Origin: Clostridia bacterium
Lineage (GTDB): Bacteria > Bacillota > DSM-521 > Neomoorellales > Neomoorellaceae
NCBI GenBank assembly: GCA_030154265.1
Contig: JASKKH010000010.1
Span: 1-57,911 of the forward strand
Reading direction: 5' to 3'
DNA: 57,911 nt
Part shown: positions 39,137-48,061 of the stretch, in pieces
Layout of the letters: each line of letters starts with the position of its first letter
Position numbering within the stretch: the first letter of the stretch is position 1
Position numbers and translations under genes: made by a program
Notes under the pieces: generated by a model
What the model saw: the letters and a program-made list of their open reading frames with translations, nothing else
Told to the model about the DNA's origin: nothing
Database searches by the model: none

Positions 39137-39477
39137 AAACTGTAGCAATATAGTACATAACATGGACTTCTATAGTCTTACAAATATAGCTATTTAACCA
39201 ATTTAAAACATCGTTAACTTTTTTAGATTGTTAAATTAATTTCAGATGTTACAAGTATTATAAGGTCTGTTTTAGTAAGGAGCTATCCCAGGAAGGTATA
39301 AATAGATGATTTAATCCCAAAAATATCCCGTATCATTATAAAAGTGGTACGGGATTAATTTATGACGCGATTTCAATGCAAAAGTAGGGCTAAAAATTTC
39401 AGAAAAAGACTTTTGAGCCAGCCCTTTTTTATGTAAGATATGGTTAACAAATTTGTAGATATCACATCCTTCAAAGA
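39137..39477. other. Non-coding gap with repeat copy L
   Basis: No gene is seen. The left part is A/T-rich without recognisable signals. The right part, 39323-39424, is the repeat described separately, preceded at 39280 by GAGCTATCCCAGGAAG. That sequence loosely resembles the inverted complement of the repeat's other end (CTTTTGAGCCAGCCC). Confidence 0.5.
39323..39424 (+). repeat. Dispersed ~100-bp repeat, copy L (MITE or IS-end remnant)
   Basis: This segment matches the reverse complement of 47437-47541 at roughly 85 percent by eye. It contains the hairpin ATCCCGTA/TACGGGAT (39325-39332, 39348-39355), then TTATGACGCGATTTCA, GGGCTAAAAATTT and GAAAAAGACTTTTG. No coding sequence is present. 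Ends of the type GAGCTGTCCCAAAAG suggest an insertion-sequence terminus or a MITE. Confidence 0.75.
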
Positions 39478-41889
39478 TTAAAAGTGAAAATTTGAATCGT
39501 TAATAGTAGTGTCTACTCTTAAATGTTCACCATCACTCATCAAAGAAATTGCTCCCTGTCTATCCGTACGATAAATTAAAACATCCTGTTCTTGCCAATA
39601 TTTAATAACTTCTGGTGCCGGGTGACCAAAATTATTCTTTTCCCCAACTGAAATTACTACCATTTGTGGTAAAACCTTTTCTAAAAACTCTTTTTCCATA
39701 CTATAACAACTACCATGATGAGGTATCTTAAAAACGTCGCTATGAACATTAACATTTGCGTTCATCATATCTTCCATAGCTTCAGCTTCAATATCACCAC
39801 TCAACAACAAACTGGTTTCCCCATAAGTAACCTTCATTACTAATGAATTGTTATTAATATCTGATTTTGTCCCATCTATTTCCGTACCAGGGTGTAGTAC
39901 TTTTATATTAACCTCCGGGTCTAAAGCAAGTAAAGAACCTCGCTTTGCTTCCTGCCAACGAATACCTTTGTTTTTAAGTTCCTTTAAAAAGGGTTGGTAT
40001 TCACTGGCCATTGAATCATAAAGTGGTGGTATAACTACTAATGATACCCTCATCTTCTTAACAACAGTCATTAAACCGCCAAGATGATCTACATCCGGGT
40101 GAGTACTAACCACAACATCCAAATGTCGAACCCCATGACGGTGTAGAAATGGAAGTATAACTTTTTTCCCAATATCAAAACCATCACTGCGGAAGCTACC
40201 TCCACCATCAACTAAAATACGTTTCCCACTTGGTGTCTCTAAGTAAATAGCATCCCCCTGTCCGACATCAAGAAAAGTAGCTTTTAGTTTTCCATGATGA
40301 CCAGGAATAAAAATGTAAGCCAAAATTGAAGCCAAAACTATTAATCCAACTAACAAGAGCCTTTGGCAATGCCAGTACCACAAAGCCAACCAACGGGGTT
40401 CATGGCGCCGCAACCAAAGTTCGCGAAAGCACATCAAAATTAGATAATAAGCTAATATAGTTAGAGGTTGAGGTTTAGCAAGGGAATAGGTTATACCAGG
40501 TATGCTTGCTAAGTGTGAAAGAAAAGACGTTAATAAATTAATTAGCGGCCCAATGGCTATTGCTAAAATACTGGCCAAATATGGCCAGACAAAAACTAAA
40601 CAGAAAACAGCCAAACCTAGTATAACAATAAGCCCTACTAAACCAACTGCAATCAGGTTAGCTGGTAAACTTAGAAAAGGAAGATAATTAAAATAATAAG
40701 CAACCAAGGGTAAAGTACCCAACTGAGCTACTATTGGAACTATTAAATATTGCCGCCATGAAGGTAAAAAAGAAAGTAAATCATCCAACAAAGGATAAAA
40801 GTAAACAATACCCCAAGCCGCTGTAAAAGACAACTGAAAACCGCTTTCATATAGATAACGAGGTTGAATAATTAAAATTATCAAGGCCGCCAAGGCCCAG
40901 GCAGTATAAAAATCCTTATTCTTTTGATGTAGATAAGTTATTAACCCTATTCCTCCCATAATGCTAGCCCGATTAATAGAGGGAGTAAAACCAGCTACAG
41001 TTGCATAGAAAAATAAACCCACCAGCCCCAGGTACACAGCCTGCTTCTTGCTCAGGCCAAGCAATCCGGCTATCGCCATTAAAAAAAGAATTACAAAGCT
41101 AACATGTAGTCCACTGGTGGCAAATACATGCATAACTCCTAAATCTTTAAATACGGCTATATCATTTTCTTCAAGCTGCTCTTTGTCACCAAAGAGTAAT
41201 GCCTGTAAAATCCCAGCCTCCCTTTGAGTCAAAGCCAATGAAAATACTTTTATCGCTTTACCTTTAGCTGCCAAAGCTAAACGTATCAGTGGATTACCTA
41301 ATTCTTCTCCTACTTTTGTTACTACCTCCCGATTACTAATAAGCATACAATTATAAATATAACGTCTAGCTAGGTAGGCACTGTAATCAAACTCACCAGG
41401 ATTACGAGCCTTTGGTGGTGTAGTTAACTGTCCATGAACCCTTAGTACATCACCATAACCGTATTTAGCTTCTTTAACGTCTACATTTTGCCGGTAAAGA
41501 ACTAACTGAACCTTTTCTTTTACCTGTTTATGATAGGAATTTTGATGAACTTCCCGGGCTAAAAGGGTATAAACGACTCGATTTGGGTAGACCTTTGGAT
41601 CTTCAACTACCATGCCAGTAAGGTTTAAAAATGTATTACGATCACTATTTAACTGACTTTGATAATGAACACAGTCCCAGGTACCAATTCCTGCGCCAAG
41701 AGCAATAAAGCCCGCCAAAAGAAATACCTGCCAAATATCTTTTCGCGGTTCTTGCCAAAAAAGATAGGTAAAAAAGAGTAAAGAGGCAGCTATCGCTAAG
41801 TACCAGCCCCATCCTATCAGCTTAAAACGAACAATTATTAAGCCGCAAATATAGGCTAAAGTAACCCCAACTAATGGCCTGTTTTCCAT
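39478..41889 (-). CDS. comEC: DNA uptake channel ComEC/Rec2
   Basis: An 803-aa competence membrane protein that forms the channel for transforming DNA. N-terminal DUF4131 domain, a central multi-helix Competence domain (about 215-480) and a C-terminal metallo-beta-lactamase-like domain. That last has [29 protein letters not shown] and [11 protein letters not shown]. All parts are intact. No Shine-Dalgarno is visible before ATG 41889, and the sigma-H-like promoter at 41898-41925 would start transcription almost at the ATG. Confidence 0.96.
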   Translation of the reverse strand: MENRPLVGVTLAYICGLIIVRFKLIGWGWYLAIAASLLFFTYLFWQEPRKDIWQVFLLAGFIALGAGIGTWDCVHYQSQLNSDRNTFLNLTGMVVEDPKVYPNRVVYTLLAREVHQNSYHKQVKEKVQLVLYRQNVDVKEAKYGYGDVLRVHGQLTTPPKARNPGEFDYSAYLARRYIYNCMLISNREVVTKVGEELGNPLIRLALAAKGKAIKVFSLALTQREAGILQALLFGDKEQLEENDIAVFKDLGVMHVFATSGLHVSFVILFLMAIAGLLGLSKKQAVYLGLVGLFFYATVAGFTPSINRASIMGGIGLITYLHQKNKDFYTAWALAALIILIIQPRYLYESGFQLSFTAAWGIVYFYPLLDDLLSFLPSWRQYLIVPIVAQLGTLPLVAYYFNYLPFLSLPANLIAVGLVGLIVILGLAVFCLVFVWPYLASILAIAIGPLINLLTSFLSHLASIPGITYSLAKPQPLTILAYYLILMCFRELWLRRHEPRWLALWYWHCQRLLLVGLIVLASILAYIFIPGHHGKLKATFLDVGQGDAIYLETPSGKRILVDGGGSFRSDGFDIGKKVILPFLHRHGVRHLDVVVSTHPDVDHLGGLMTVVKKMRVSLVVIPPLYDSMASEYQPFLKELKNKGIRWQEAKRGSLLALDPEVNIKVLHPGTEIDGTKSDINNNSLVMKVTYGETSLLLSGDIEAEAMEDMMNANVNVHSDVFKIPHHGSCYSMEKEFLEKVLPQMVVISVGEKNNFGHPAPEVIKYWQEQDVLIYRTDRQGAISLMSDGEHLRVDTTINDSNFHF

Positions 41890-41897
41890 ATGTCAGT

Positions 41898-41925
41898 TTT
41901 CGTCAAATTTAGTAGAATTTCCTGC
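41898..41925 (-). promoter_or_regulatory. Sigma-H-like promoter of comEC
   Basis: Minus strand GCAGGAAAT, then GACGAAAA, with 17 nt between GCAGGA and CGAA. The -10 ends about 9 bp before the comEC ATG, which implies a leaderless or nearly leaderless mRNA. Confidence 0.4.
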
Positions 41926-42025
41926 ATAAAAAAATGTTAGAGTTGCTCTTATATAAATAAAATTCCATCCATTGCTAAAATATTTCTGCTCTTTAAAATA
42001 ATACATTAGAGGCTTTATTCATAGA

Positions 42026-42060
42026 AAAGGGTTGTACCCTCCTAACGGATACAACCCTTT
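42026..42060 (-). terminator. Hairpin downstream of the TusA-like gene
   Basis: AAAGGGTTGTA (42026-42036) and TACAACCCTTT (42050-42060) form an 11-bp perfect stem. On the minus strand it is followed by TTTTCTAT, a short U tract, 24 nt after the stop codon. Confidence 0.65.
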
Positions 42061-42083
42061 AAACGTATTTTTCTATTTTTTAT

Positions 42084-42293
42084 TTAAGGTACCAATAACA
42101 AACGGTAAGTTTCATCTTCTCTATTTATTTGTACCTTGTATCCTTGGCTCTCACCCAAACGAGAAACATTTTCTTTTGAAGTTTCACTATCAGTTAAAAC
42201 AGTAATCTGTTGACCAGGATTTTGTTCCATGGCTTTTTTCGTTCTTACTACCGGTATGGGACAAGATAACCCCCGAACATCAACTTCTATCAT
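42084..42293 (-). CDS. TusA/SirA-family sulfur (selenium) carrier
   Basis: A 69-aa protein of the TusA family. The active-site motif is DVRGLSCPIPVVRTKKAM, with the Cys in the usual CPxP setting (CPIP). TusA proteins carry persulfide sulfur. Related YedF proteins appear in selenium-using organisms but have an extra C-terminal domain that is missing here. Last gene of the yedE cluster. Confidence 0.9.
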   Translation of the reverse strand: MIEVDVRGLSCPIPVVRTKKAMEQNPGQQITVLTDSETSKENVSRLGESQGYKVQINREDETYRLLLVP

Positions 42294-42326
42294 AATTTGT
42301 TCTCACCTCTTCTTTTAATAATACAG

Positions 42327-43205
42327 TTATCTGATGCATACCCCACTCCATTGACAAATATTTTCCTTAAACACCGAAGGTAGATAATCTATAACTTCGC
42401 CAACTTTAGTAGCTGGTGTTGCTTTTGACATCTGTCCAGCTACCCGATTGGCTTTTGCGCTTATTATTGCTGCATCCTCTAATTCGAGTTCAGCATAGGC
42501 TAGAGCGGTTACTATTCCTGTAATTGTATCCCCAGTTCCACCTATACACTCTAGTTCAGGTATATTTGGCTCTTCTACAGTTTCAATAATTTCACCTGAT
42601 TTGGCTATATAATCTACTGCACCTTTTACTAAAAGCACTTTGGCTGCTGCTTTATTGGAATAAGCCTTTTTAATCAATTCGGGAATACGTTTACTGTCAT
42701 TTGAAAATAAGTGGTGGCTTATGTACGCCGGATGTACTGCTTCGGGGTCTGCCAAAAAAGAAATTTCACTAAGATCAGGTGTAAAGATATCAAATCCCGA
42801 TGCCACACCTGCCGCTTTGGCCGCATACATTGAACCAGCATCAGCAATTAATAAAGGCTTCTTCTTACACTTTTCTACACTTGAATAAAACTTTTGCATT
42901 AATCTGACTATCGGTAAGCAATAGTGCAGAGCTAAAACCCTTGGGCTTAAATCAGTTATACGGTCTATTAAATATTGATATAGTTCTCGACTACCTTTTC
43001 CTTTACCGATATCACCTACTAGTAAAACTCGAGGCGGTTCAAGGCCTAAATAGGAGGTAGTAGTCAGGGCAGCACTAACCATTGCTGAAGTTCCCTGTGT
43101 GCATGGCAACGCATAGTCATTTACTTTTAAAACATCACCTTCACGTCTGACTGTCCCTTTAATTAAAGGCAAATCTTCTTGGGGAACAGTACCCGCAATA
43201 AGCAT
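42327..43205 (-). CDS. Sugar-kinase-like protein related to NAD(P)HX dehydratase
   Basis: A ~292-aa protein of the ribokinase-like superfamily. The ATP-site motif IGGTGDTITGIVTALAYAEL resembles the GTGDxLxG motif of the NAD(P)H-hydrate dehydratase (YjeF C-terminal) branch. LLIADAGSMYAAKAAG and FDIFTPDLSEISFLAD are further matches to that fold. Start ATG 43205 (a GTG one codon earlier is in frame), overlapping the stop of the DUF3343 gene. The substrate is unknown. Its fixed place between DUF3343 and TusA genes suggests a role in selenium or sulfur metabolism. Confidence 0.75.
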   Translation of the reverse strand: MLIAGTVPQEDLPLIKGTVRREGDVLKVNDYALPCTQGTSAMVSAALTTTSYLGLEPPRVLLVGDIGKGKGSRELYQYLIDRITDLSPRVLALHYCLPIVRLMQKFYSSVEKCKKKPLLIADAGSMYAAKAAGVASGFDIFTPDLSEISFLADPEAVHPAYISHHLFSNDSKRIPELIKKAYSNKAAAKVLLVKGAVDYIAKSGEIIETVEEPNIPELECIGGTGDTITGIVTALAYAELELEDAAIISAKANRVAGQMSKATPATKVGEVIDYLPSVFKENICQWSGVCIR

Positions 43206-43786
43206 CACTTAAATCGCCCTTCTTTCCAAAGAGACAAACATTCTTCTTGAGCTCTACTTAACATCAGGGCACAAAGGGTATAACCTAAATCCCTTGGTTC
43301 AGGGGCATCCATAACATTACAACCCACTAATTTGGTATACAGATATGGGATATCGGGGCATCCACCACCAGATATATTAACGATAATACCTGACTCATTG
43401 TCAAAAACAAGTTTCATATTCGCTGATTTTACCATGGTATGCTTTTCATAATAAGTCACTTTAACAACCTCTAACAACTCTTTCATTCCTGTAAGAGGGT
43501 GGATACCATTATACTCAACCTTATCTGTTAACAACCTATCGATTACCGGTTGTTCAACTAATTCAATTTCTAATGCCAGGTCACAGCCCTTACGTAAATG
43601 TGGCGGGGGAGCAACTAACTTACAATAGCAACCATCTTTTTTAAGTATTTTTTCAGCTTTCATGGCTTCTTCAACATTATTAAAGGTTATAATTCCCGTC
43701 CCTTTATGAGCACCTTTTGCACTTTTATTTTTATCCTTATCACCAACTATAGTAGAAGCTTTCTTTTTTATCCAATTTAAAACCAC
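43205..43786 (-). CDS. DUF3343-domain protein with C-terminal extension
   Basis: A 193-aa protein. Residues about 30-100 form the DUF3343 fold (GIITFNNVEEAMKAEKILKK, then VAPPPHLRKGCDLALEI), a putative sulfur/selenium carrier-related domain. The C-terminal ~90 residues include GGGCPDIPYLYTKLVGCNV and EPRDLGYTLCALMLSRAQEE; I do not recognise this part. Several cysteines (GCYCKL, RKGCDL, GGGCPD) could take part in chalcogen transfer. Located between yedE and the kinase-like gene. Confidence 0.75.
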   Translation of the reverse strand: MVLNWIKKKASTIVGDKDKNKSAKGAHKGTGIITFNNVEEAMKAEKILKKDGCYCKLVAPPPHLRKGCDLALEIELVEQPVIDRLLTDKVEYNGIHPLTGMKELLEVVKVTYYEKHTMVKSANMKLVFDNESGIIVNISGGGCPDIPYLYTKLVGCNVMDAPEPRDLGYTLCALMLSRAQEECLSLWKEGRFK

Positions 43787-43817
43787 TTTGGCTATTCCCC
43801 CTGCCTACCAAACTCAA

Positions 43818-44879
43818 TTATTCAATCCTTTCTCTCATAAAGAAACCTACTGCTAAAGCAAAAATTAACCCAACTATCACCGCAATAGGGCCATACAAAC
43901 CTGGCCCCTTAGGACTAGATGCAAGTGCAAAATTGTGAGCAAAAGCAGCACCTACTATGAGCCCAAGAATTGTTACACCTGCATCTGTATCACCTTCTGC
44001 AGCCAAAATAGTTTGACGTAAAGGACAGCCTCCTAATAAAGTCGCAGTAAGACCAGCCAAAACCATACCCAAGAAACTCCATAATTGATTTGTATGGGCA
44101 ATAGGTTGATTAACAAAGCCTGGATTAAAATTTCCGTTCATGATGTTGATAACTAATGCACCAACGAAGAAGGCAATAATTCCGCTAAAAAGATAAGTAT
44201 CTCTTACAAGGAAAAGGTCACGCCATCCACCAACAAAACACATCCTGGTCCTTTGGGCTAAGACGCCAATTATTATTCCGACAATTAATGAAACCCAAAG
44301 CAAAGCATGGGTAGCGCCAGGTCCTTTCTGGCTAATAAAAATAACCTGAGGCTTAAAGATAGCTAAGCTAAGCAAGCCCAACATTATTAGAAGCACTACT
44401 AATCCTGCAAAAGAGTACATATTTTTAGCCCTACCCAAGTTAAAACCTCTTTTTAGAAAATAAATCCCTATTAAAGCCCCTACTACTATCCCTAATAGAG
44501 CTGCTATTGAATTCAAATCACCACCAGCAAGTCTTAGAACAGCACGCACCGGACAACCTAAAAACACTAATGCACCGATCATAAAAAAAGCACTTAGAAA
44601 AAACCTGACTAAAGGTGAAGAACCGCCACGTGAACGAAACTCCCCAAATATTAACGCTGAGATAAATCCACCAAAAACTATACCCATTATTTCAGGACGT
44701 AAATATTGTACAACTCCTGCACGATGTAAACCCAGGGCTCCTGTGATATCACGATAGAAACAAGCAATACAAACACCCATATTAGCCGGATTCCCCCAAA
44801 CTGACATTAAGGCTGCTAAAGCACCAAAAACTAACCCCGCAATAATCATACGAACTCGAGAAGAAAAAATACTATTCAT
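43818..44879 (-). CDS. yedE: YedE-family selenium/sulfur transporter
   Basis: A 353-aa inner-membrane protein of the YeeE/YedE family with about ten membrane helices. Two inverted halves each keep conserved Cys-containing loops: CIACFYRDITGALGLHRAG and GCPVRAVLRLAGGD in the first, TRMCFVGGWRDLFLVRD and GGCPLRQTILAAEGD in the second. Relatives import thiosulfate (TsuA) or are linked to selenium (seleno-YedE). The GCP(V/L)R and AGVVQYLRPE motifs favour the selenium-associated branch. ATG 44879 follows GGGGGAGG. Confidence 0.88.
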   Translation of the reverse strand: MNSIFSSRVRMIIAGLVFGALAALMSVWGNPANMGVCIACFYRDITGALGLHRAGVVQYLRPEIMGIVFGGFISALIFGEFRSRGGSSPLVRFFLSAFFMIGALVFLGCPVRAVLRLAGGDLNSIAALLGIVVGALIGIYFLKRGFNLGRAKNMYSFAGLVVLLIMLGLLSLAIFKPQVIFISQKGPGATHALLWVSLIVGIIIGVLAQRTRMCFVGGWRDLFLVRDTYLFSGIIAFFVGALVINIMNGNFNPGFVNQPIAHTNQLWSFLGMVLAGLTATLLGGCPLRQTILAAEGDTDAGVTILGLIVGAAFAHNFALASSPKGPGLYGPIAVIVGLIFALAVGFFMRERIE

Positions 44880-44907
44880 AAAACCTCCCCCAAATCTGTT
44901 TATGTAC

Positions 44908-44933
44908 TTTAAATTTATATTTTAAATTTATAT
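44908..44933. repeat. Tandem 13-bp direct repeat upstream of yedE
   Basis: TTTAAATTTATAT occurs twice without gap (44908-44920 and 44921-44933). It lies 29 bp upstream of the yedE ATG and is a candidate operator or a simple A/T-rich duplication. Confidence 0.6.
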
Positions 44934-45024
44934 GATAATTTGACTTTTTTATGAACTTTCCTTTATATTTTGTATTCCATTTAGTTATATTAGATAACCG
45001 TAATGATAACTGCTTAATAAAAAA

Positions 45025-45067
45025 TTAAGGCTGCTAGCTCTAATATTTACTAGCAACCTCAATTTTT
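45025..45067. terminator. Terminator after the SLH-protein gene
   Basis: TTAAGGCTGCTAG (45025-45037) pairs with CTAGCAACCTCAA (45050-45062), including two G-T pairs, with A5 before and T6 after. Works on both strands; on the minus strand it separates the SLH gene from yedE. Confidence 0.8.
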
Positions 45068-45139
45068 TAAGAAAATAATTTTTAAAACGAATCTTATATA
45101 TACTTATGGAATAAAAACTTTATAGACAACTAAAAATTA

Positions 45140-47332
45140 TTATTCTAAAACCTCAACTTTTAAGAGATCAAAACCCATGTAAGTAACTTTAATTTTATCT
45201 CCTTCCTCTAAATTTCCAATATATGGATAGTCAATACCAGGGATAATTAGCTCCACTTTATCACGAATATAGAAACTCTTTTCATCACCATCTTCATCTT
45301 CAGCATAAACTTTATCCCAATCTTCTTTAATGGTTTTTACCCAAAGGATTTGTTCGGTCTTTAATTTTATTTCAGAAATAACATCGTTATCAGTAGTTAT
45401 CTCTACATAATCGCCTCTTTTAACCTCATCAAGATCATTACGCCCATCTTCACTGTCTACATCAACATCTCTATCAATTACATAAGTATTTTTGTATCCG
45501 TTATCATCTTGAAGAACAAGTAATAATCCTTCTTCATCTAAATCTAATACTGTTCCGGTAATGCTATTACTAGCCTCTAGAAATATTATCTCATTGTCTA
45601 CTAATTTGAGAGATACTTTTCTATCCTTTTTAACTTTACTTAAGGAACAATCTTCTCCGTCCACTATTATACGAGCATTATCTTTTACTTTATAAGCATA
45701 GAAATTACCTTCTCCATCCTTAATCGTTAAAATATCATTAGTTGTATCTACGCCTATTACCGTACCAGTTAAATTATTAGCAACTTGCCGCCCTTTAACT
45801 TCCAGTGAAACTACTACCCCATTTTCTATCTGACACTCAACCTCATCACCTATAAGCACATCATCTAGTACGGCGATCTGTAACCCAGAAATTTTTATAT
45901 CTGCATCAACATTTACGTGATAAGCCTTTAATTCTCCTTCAGCATCTATAGTTACAACCCTTTTTTCAGGCGAAATTGCAACTACCGATCCATTTAGATT
46001 AAGACGGTAAGATGCCTCAATCATTTCTATTTGAGTAACACAGTTATTATCAACTGAAACCCTTACTTTATCCCCGGGGTGAATATCCTTAATAGCCGGA
46101 AAACGTTGTCCTTCAATTAGTACATTTACTTCATCAGATAATTTATAAGAAGCTAATTTACCATTTTCAGCTTGCAGCGTAATTAAAGCTTCTAAGACAT
46201 CTAAATCGTAAACAACTCCTTCATCAACAGCTTTCTGGGAACGACCGTTTAAAACAAGTTTGACTATATTACCAGCTTCATTAAGAAAGACCTCAACATT
46301 ATCCCCAGGCCTTAAAGCTTCTAAGCCCTCATCAACTAAATCAACAGGTAAGATTATATCAGACGTCGGGTAATAAGTTCGGTATTCACCCATTGTGTCT
46401 TCAAGTACCAAAGCTTTTTGTTCGGGATAAACCTGTATTATTTCTCCAATTATTGTGGAGGCAATCGGTTCTTCAGGCAACCTTTCTATATACTTCACTT
46501 CGTTTCCATCTGTAACCAAAAATACCCTTTCATCTGGCTTCAAGTCTAGTAAAGATATTGGCCCTTCCTCATCATAAGCAGGAACATTATAAGCTACTTT
46601 AAAAGTAAGATTTTCGCCTTCTTCCCCTTTTATTTCCAATTCTTTAAGGCCAACGTTAACTATTCTACCGTTAATTGTTGATAAATTGCCCTTCAAGACA
46701 TCTTTAAAGTTATCCTGTACTCTACCAAGCATTACAGCTAACTCAGCCCGAGTAACTTGTTTATTAGGTTGAAATGAGTTGTCTGCATATCCTCCAATAA
46801 TATTATTATCTTGAGCAACCTTAACATAACCCTTAGCCCAATCAGGGATTAAATGATTATCAGTAAAAGTGGGCAATCCTTCATTACTTATAGCTTCACT
46901 TTCCTTATCAATCAGCCTAACAAGCAACCTGGTTACCCAAGCACGAGTAGAAGTTTCCTTAGGAATAAAAACTTCACTATCCTTAATTAACCCTAAATCT
47001 AAAGCATTAGCTACTTCTTTTTTAGCCCAAAGAGGCACATAAAAAGGAACTTCTCGTGCGCTGGAACTATCTCCACCCTTACACCGTACAGCCATTATAA
47101 CAGCCTCTACATGGTTTACGGGTTTATTAGGTTGAAAAGAGCCATCGGCGTACCCTTTTATAACCCCCATTGCACTCATTTTACTAATGTACTTTGCTGC
47201 CCAGTGACCATCAGGCACATCAGTAAAACCTGTAGCGGCTAAAGCAGGATTACAAAATACACACAACAATGATAAAATCAGAAGTATATATGAGCATTTT
47301 ATTTGCTTAAAAAACCTCATCTTATAAAGCAC
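45140..47332 (-). CDS. Secreted S-layer-homology (SLH) protein with beta-repeat tail
   Basis: A 730-aa surface protein. A signal peptide (hydrophobic core YILLILSLLCVFC, likely cut after NPALA) leads into three SLH repeats. They lie at about 35-78 (FTDVPDGHWAAKYIS), 95-145 (VPLWAKKEVANALDLG) and 155-205 (FTDNHLIPDWAKGY), and would anchor it to wall polymers. The remaining ~520 residues are about seven repeats of 70-80 aa with the pattern INGxV ... xIxLxDxxG ... GDxVxV. They are probably small beta-barrels and very acidic. GTG 47332 or ATG 47320 may be the start. A sigma-H-like promoter lies upstream. Confidence 0.9.
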   Translation of the reverse strand: MLYKMRFFKQIKCSYILLILSLLCVFCNPALAATGFTDVPDGHWAAKYISKMSAMGVIKGYADGSFQPNKPVNHVEAVIMAVRCKGGDSSSAREVPFYVPLWAKKEVANALDLGLIKDSEVFIPKETSTRAWVTRLLVRLIDKESEAISNEGLPTFTDNHLIPDWAKGYVKVAQDNNIIGGYADNSFQPNKQVTRAELAVMLGRVQDNFKDVLKGNLSTINGRIVNVGLKELEIKGEEGENLTFKVAYNVPAYDEEGPISLLDLKPDERVFLVTDGNEVKYIERLPEEPIASTIIGEIIQVYPEQKALVLEDTMGEYRTYYPTSDIILPVDLVDEGLEALRPGDNVEVFLNEAGNIVKLVLNGRSQKAVDEGVVYDLDVLEALITLQAENGKLASYKLSDEVNVLIEGQRFPAIKDIHPGDKVRVSVDNNCVTQIEMIEASYRLNLNGSVVAISPEKRVVTIDAEGELKAYHVNVDADIKISGLQIAVLDDVLIGDEVECQIENGVVVSLEVKGRQVANNLTGTVIGVDTTNDILTIKDGEGNFYAYKVKDNARIIVDGEDCSLSKVKKDRKVSLKLVDNEIIFLEASNSITGTVLDLDEEGLLLVLQDDNGYKNTYVIDRDVDVDSEDGRNDLDEVKRGDYVEITTDNDVISEIKLKTEQILWVKTIKEDWDKVYAEDEDGDEKSFYIRDKVELIIPGIDYPYIGNLEEGDKIKVTYMGFDLLKVEVLE

Positions 47333-47368
47333 TTCTCCTTTTGGTAATTTTTCCTAGTTAAAATTAAA

Positions 47369-47395
47369 CTTCGACATCCAGTAAGTAAATCCTGC
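47369..47395 (-). promoter_or_regulatory. Sigma-H-like promoter of the SLH-protein gene
   Basis: Minus strand GCAGGATTT, then GTCGAAG, with 16 nt between GCAGGA and CGAA. The leader would be about 30-40 nt and holds the AAAAGGAGAA ribosome binding site. Confidence 0.45.
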
Positions 47396-47436
47396 CTTTT
47401 ACTTATCAAAACTTTATTGAAATTAAATCAAAAAGT

Positions 47437-47541
47437 GAGCTGTCCCAAAAGTCTTTTTCAAAAATTTTTAGCCCCACTTTTAAACTGAAATCGCGTCATA
47501 AATAGTTAATCCCGTACCACTTTTATAGTAATACGGGATAT
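47437..47541 (-). repeat. Dispersed ~100-bp repeat, copy R
   Basis: Inverted relative to 39323-39424. It begins GAGCTGTCCCAAAAGTC and ends with the ATCCCGTA/TACGGGAT hairpin, which lies right behind the IscU remnant stop codon (47545). In that position the hairpin could also act as a terminator for that remnant. Confidence 0.75.
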
Positions 47542-47544
47542 TAT

Positions 47545-47772
47545 TTATGATATTTGTTGTTTTTTTACTTTATTTTGATAGTCATAGATGGCCTTATGAA
47601 AAGCATTAGCTGCCAAGTTAGAACAATGAATTTTAAACTCAGGTAATCCTCCTATAGCTTCAGTAACATCCTCATCAGTAATCTTTAACGCTTCATCTAA
47701 TGTCTTTCCTTTAGCCATTTCTGTTAAAATACTACCTGTAGCTATAGCTGCAGGACATCGGTACTTTACCAA
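47545..47772 (-). pseudogene. IscU/NifU-like Fe-S scaffold, 5'-truncated
   Basis: The last ~75 residues of an IscU/NifU-type scaffold: CPAAIATGSILTEMAKGKTL, DEALKITDEDVTEAIGGLPE and IHCSNLAANAFHKAIYDYQ. The N-terminal ~45-60 residues, including the first conserved Cys (as in GNPVCGD), are missing. The frame instead joins transposase-derived sequence near 47773. The normal GCGAAIA is RCPAAIA here, possibly altered at the junction. Two of the three usual Cys ligands remain, so it should not work as a scaffold. Confidence 0.75.
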
Positions 47773-47980
47773 ATAGTTCGAAACCGCAGATGTATCTTAG
47801 TAAGGGTCACGTTTAAGCCGTTCTACAGGCTGGCTAAAACCACTTATGTTTTCGATACGTATGGCAATCAAGGCGTTTAGCATAGCATTAGCCGGATACG
47901 GTTTAGGCCCTCGCCGATAAAGATCAGGTTTACATAACCAGTAAGGGCCGAATTTAAGTCGGAATAGTTCAACTTTACTG
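47773..47980 (-). mobile_element. Transposase N-terminal fragment (IS5-type, DUF772)
   Basis: Minus-strand reading gives KVELFRLKFGPYWL, then RRGPKPYPANAMLNALIAIR and QPVERLKRDPY before a stop. After a frameshift, RYICGFE follows. This matches the DUF772 N-terminal domain of IS5/IS1182-like transposases (GRPPYPxxxLLRALL ... LRDDPxLRYxxGF). The catalytic part is absent. It is fused to the broken IscU-like gene. Confidence 0.7.
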
Positions 47981-48061
47981 TGGGTTATTCATTCAACAAG
48001 CTAATAAAAAAATAAAAGTCCCGCATTATAAGAACTTCTATACAAAATTCCCAATAATTAT

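Noticed and set aside
39323-47541. Composite transposon carrying comEC to SLH genes
   Set aside because: comEC is in its usual core neighbourhood, no transposase lies at either copy, and no target duplication can be seen, so a moved block is not supported.
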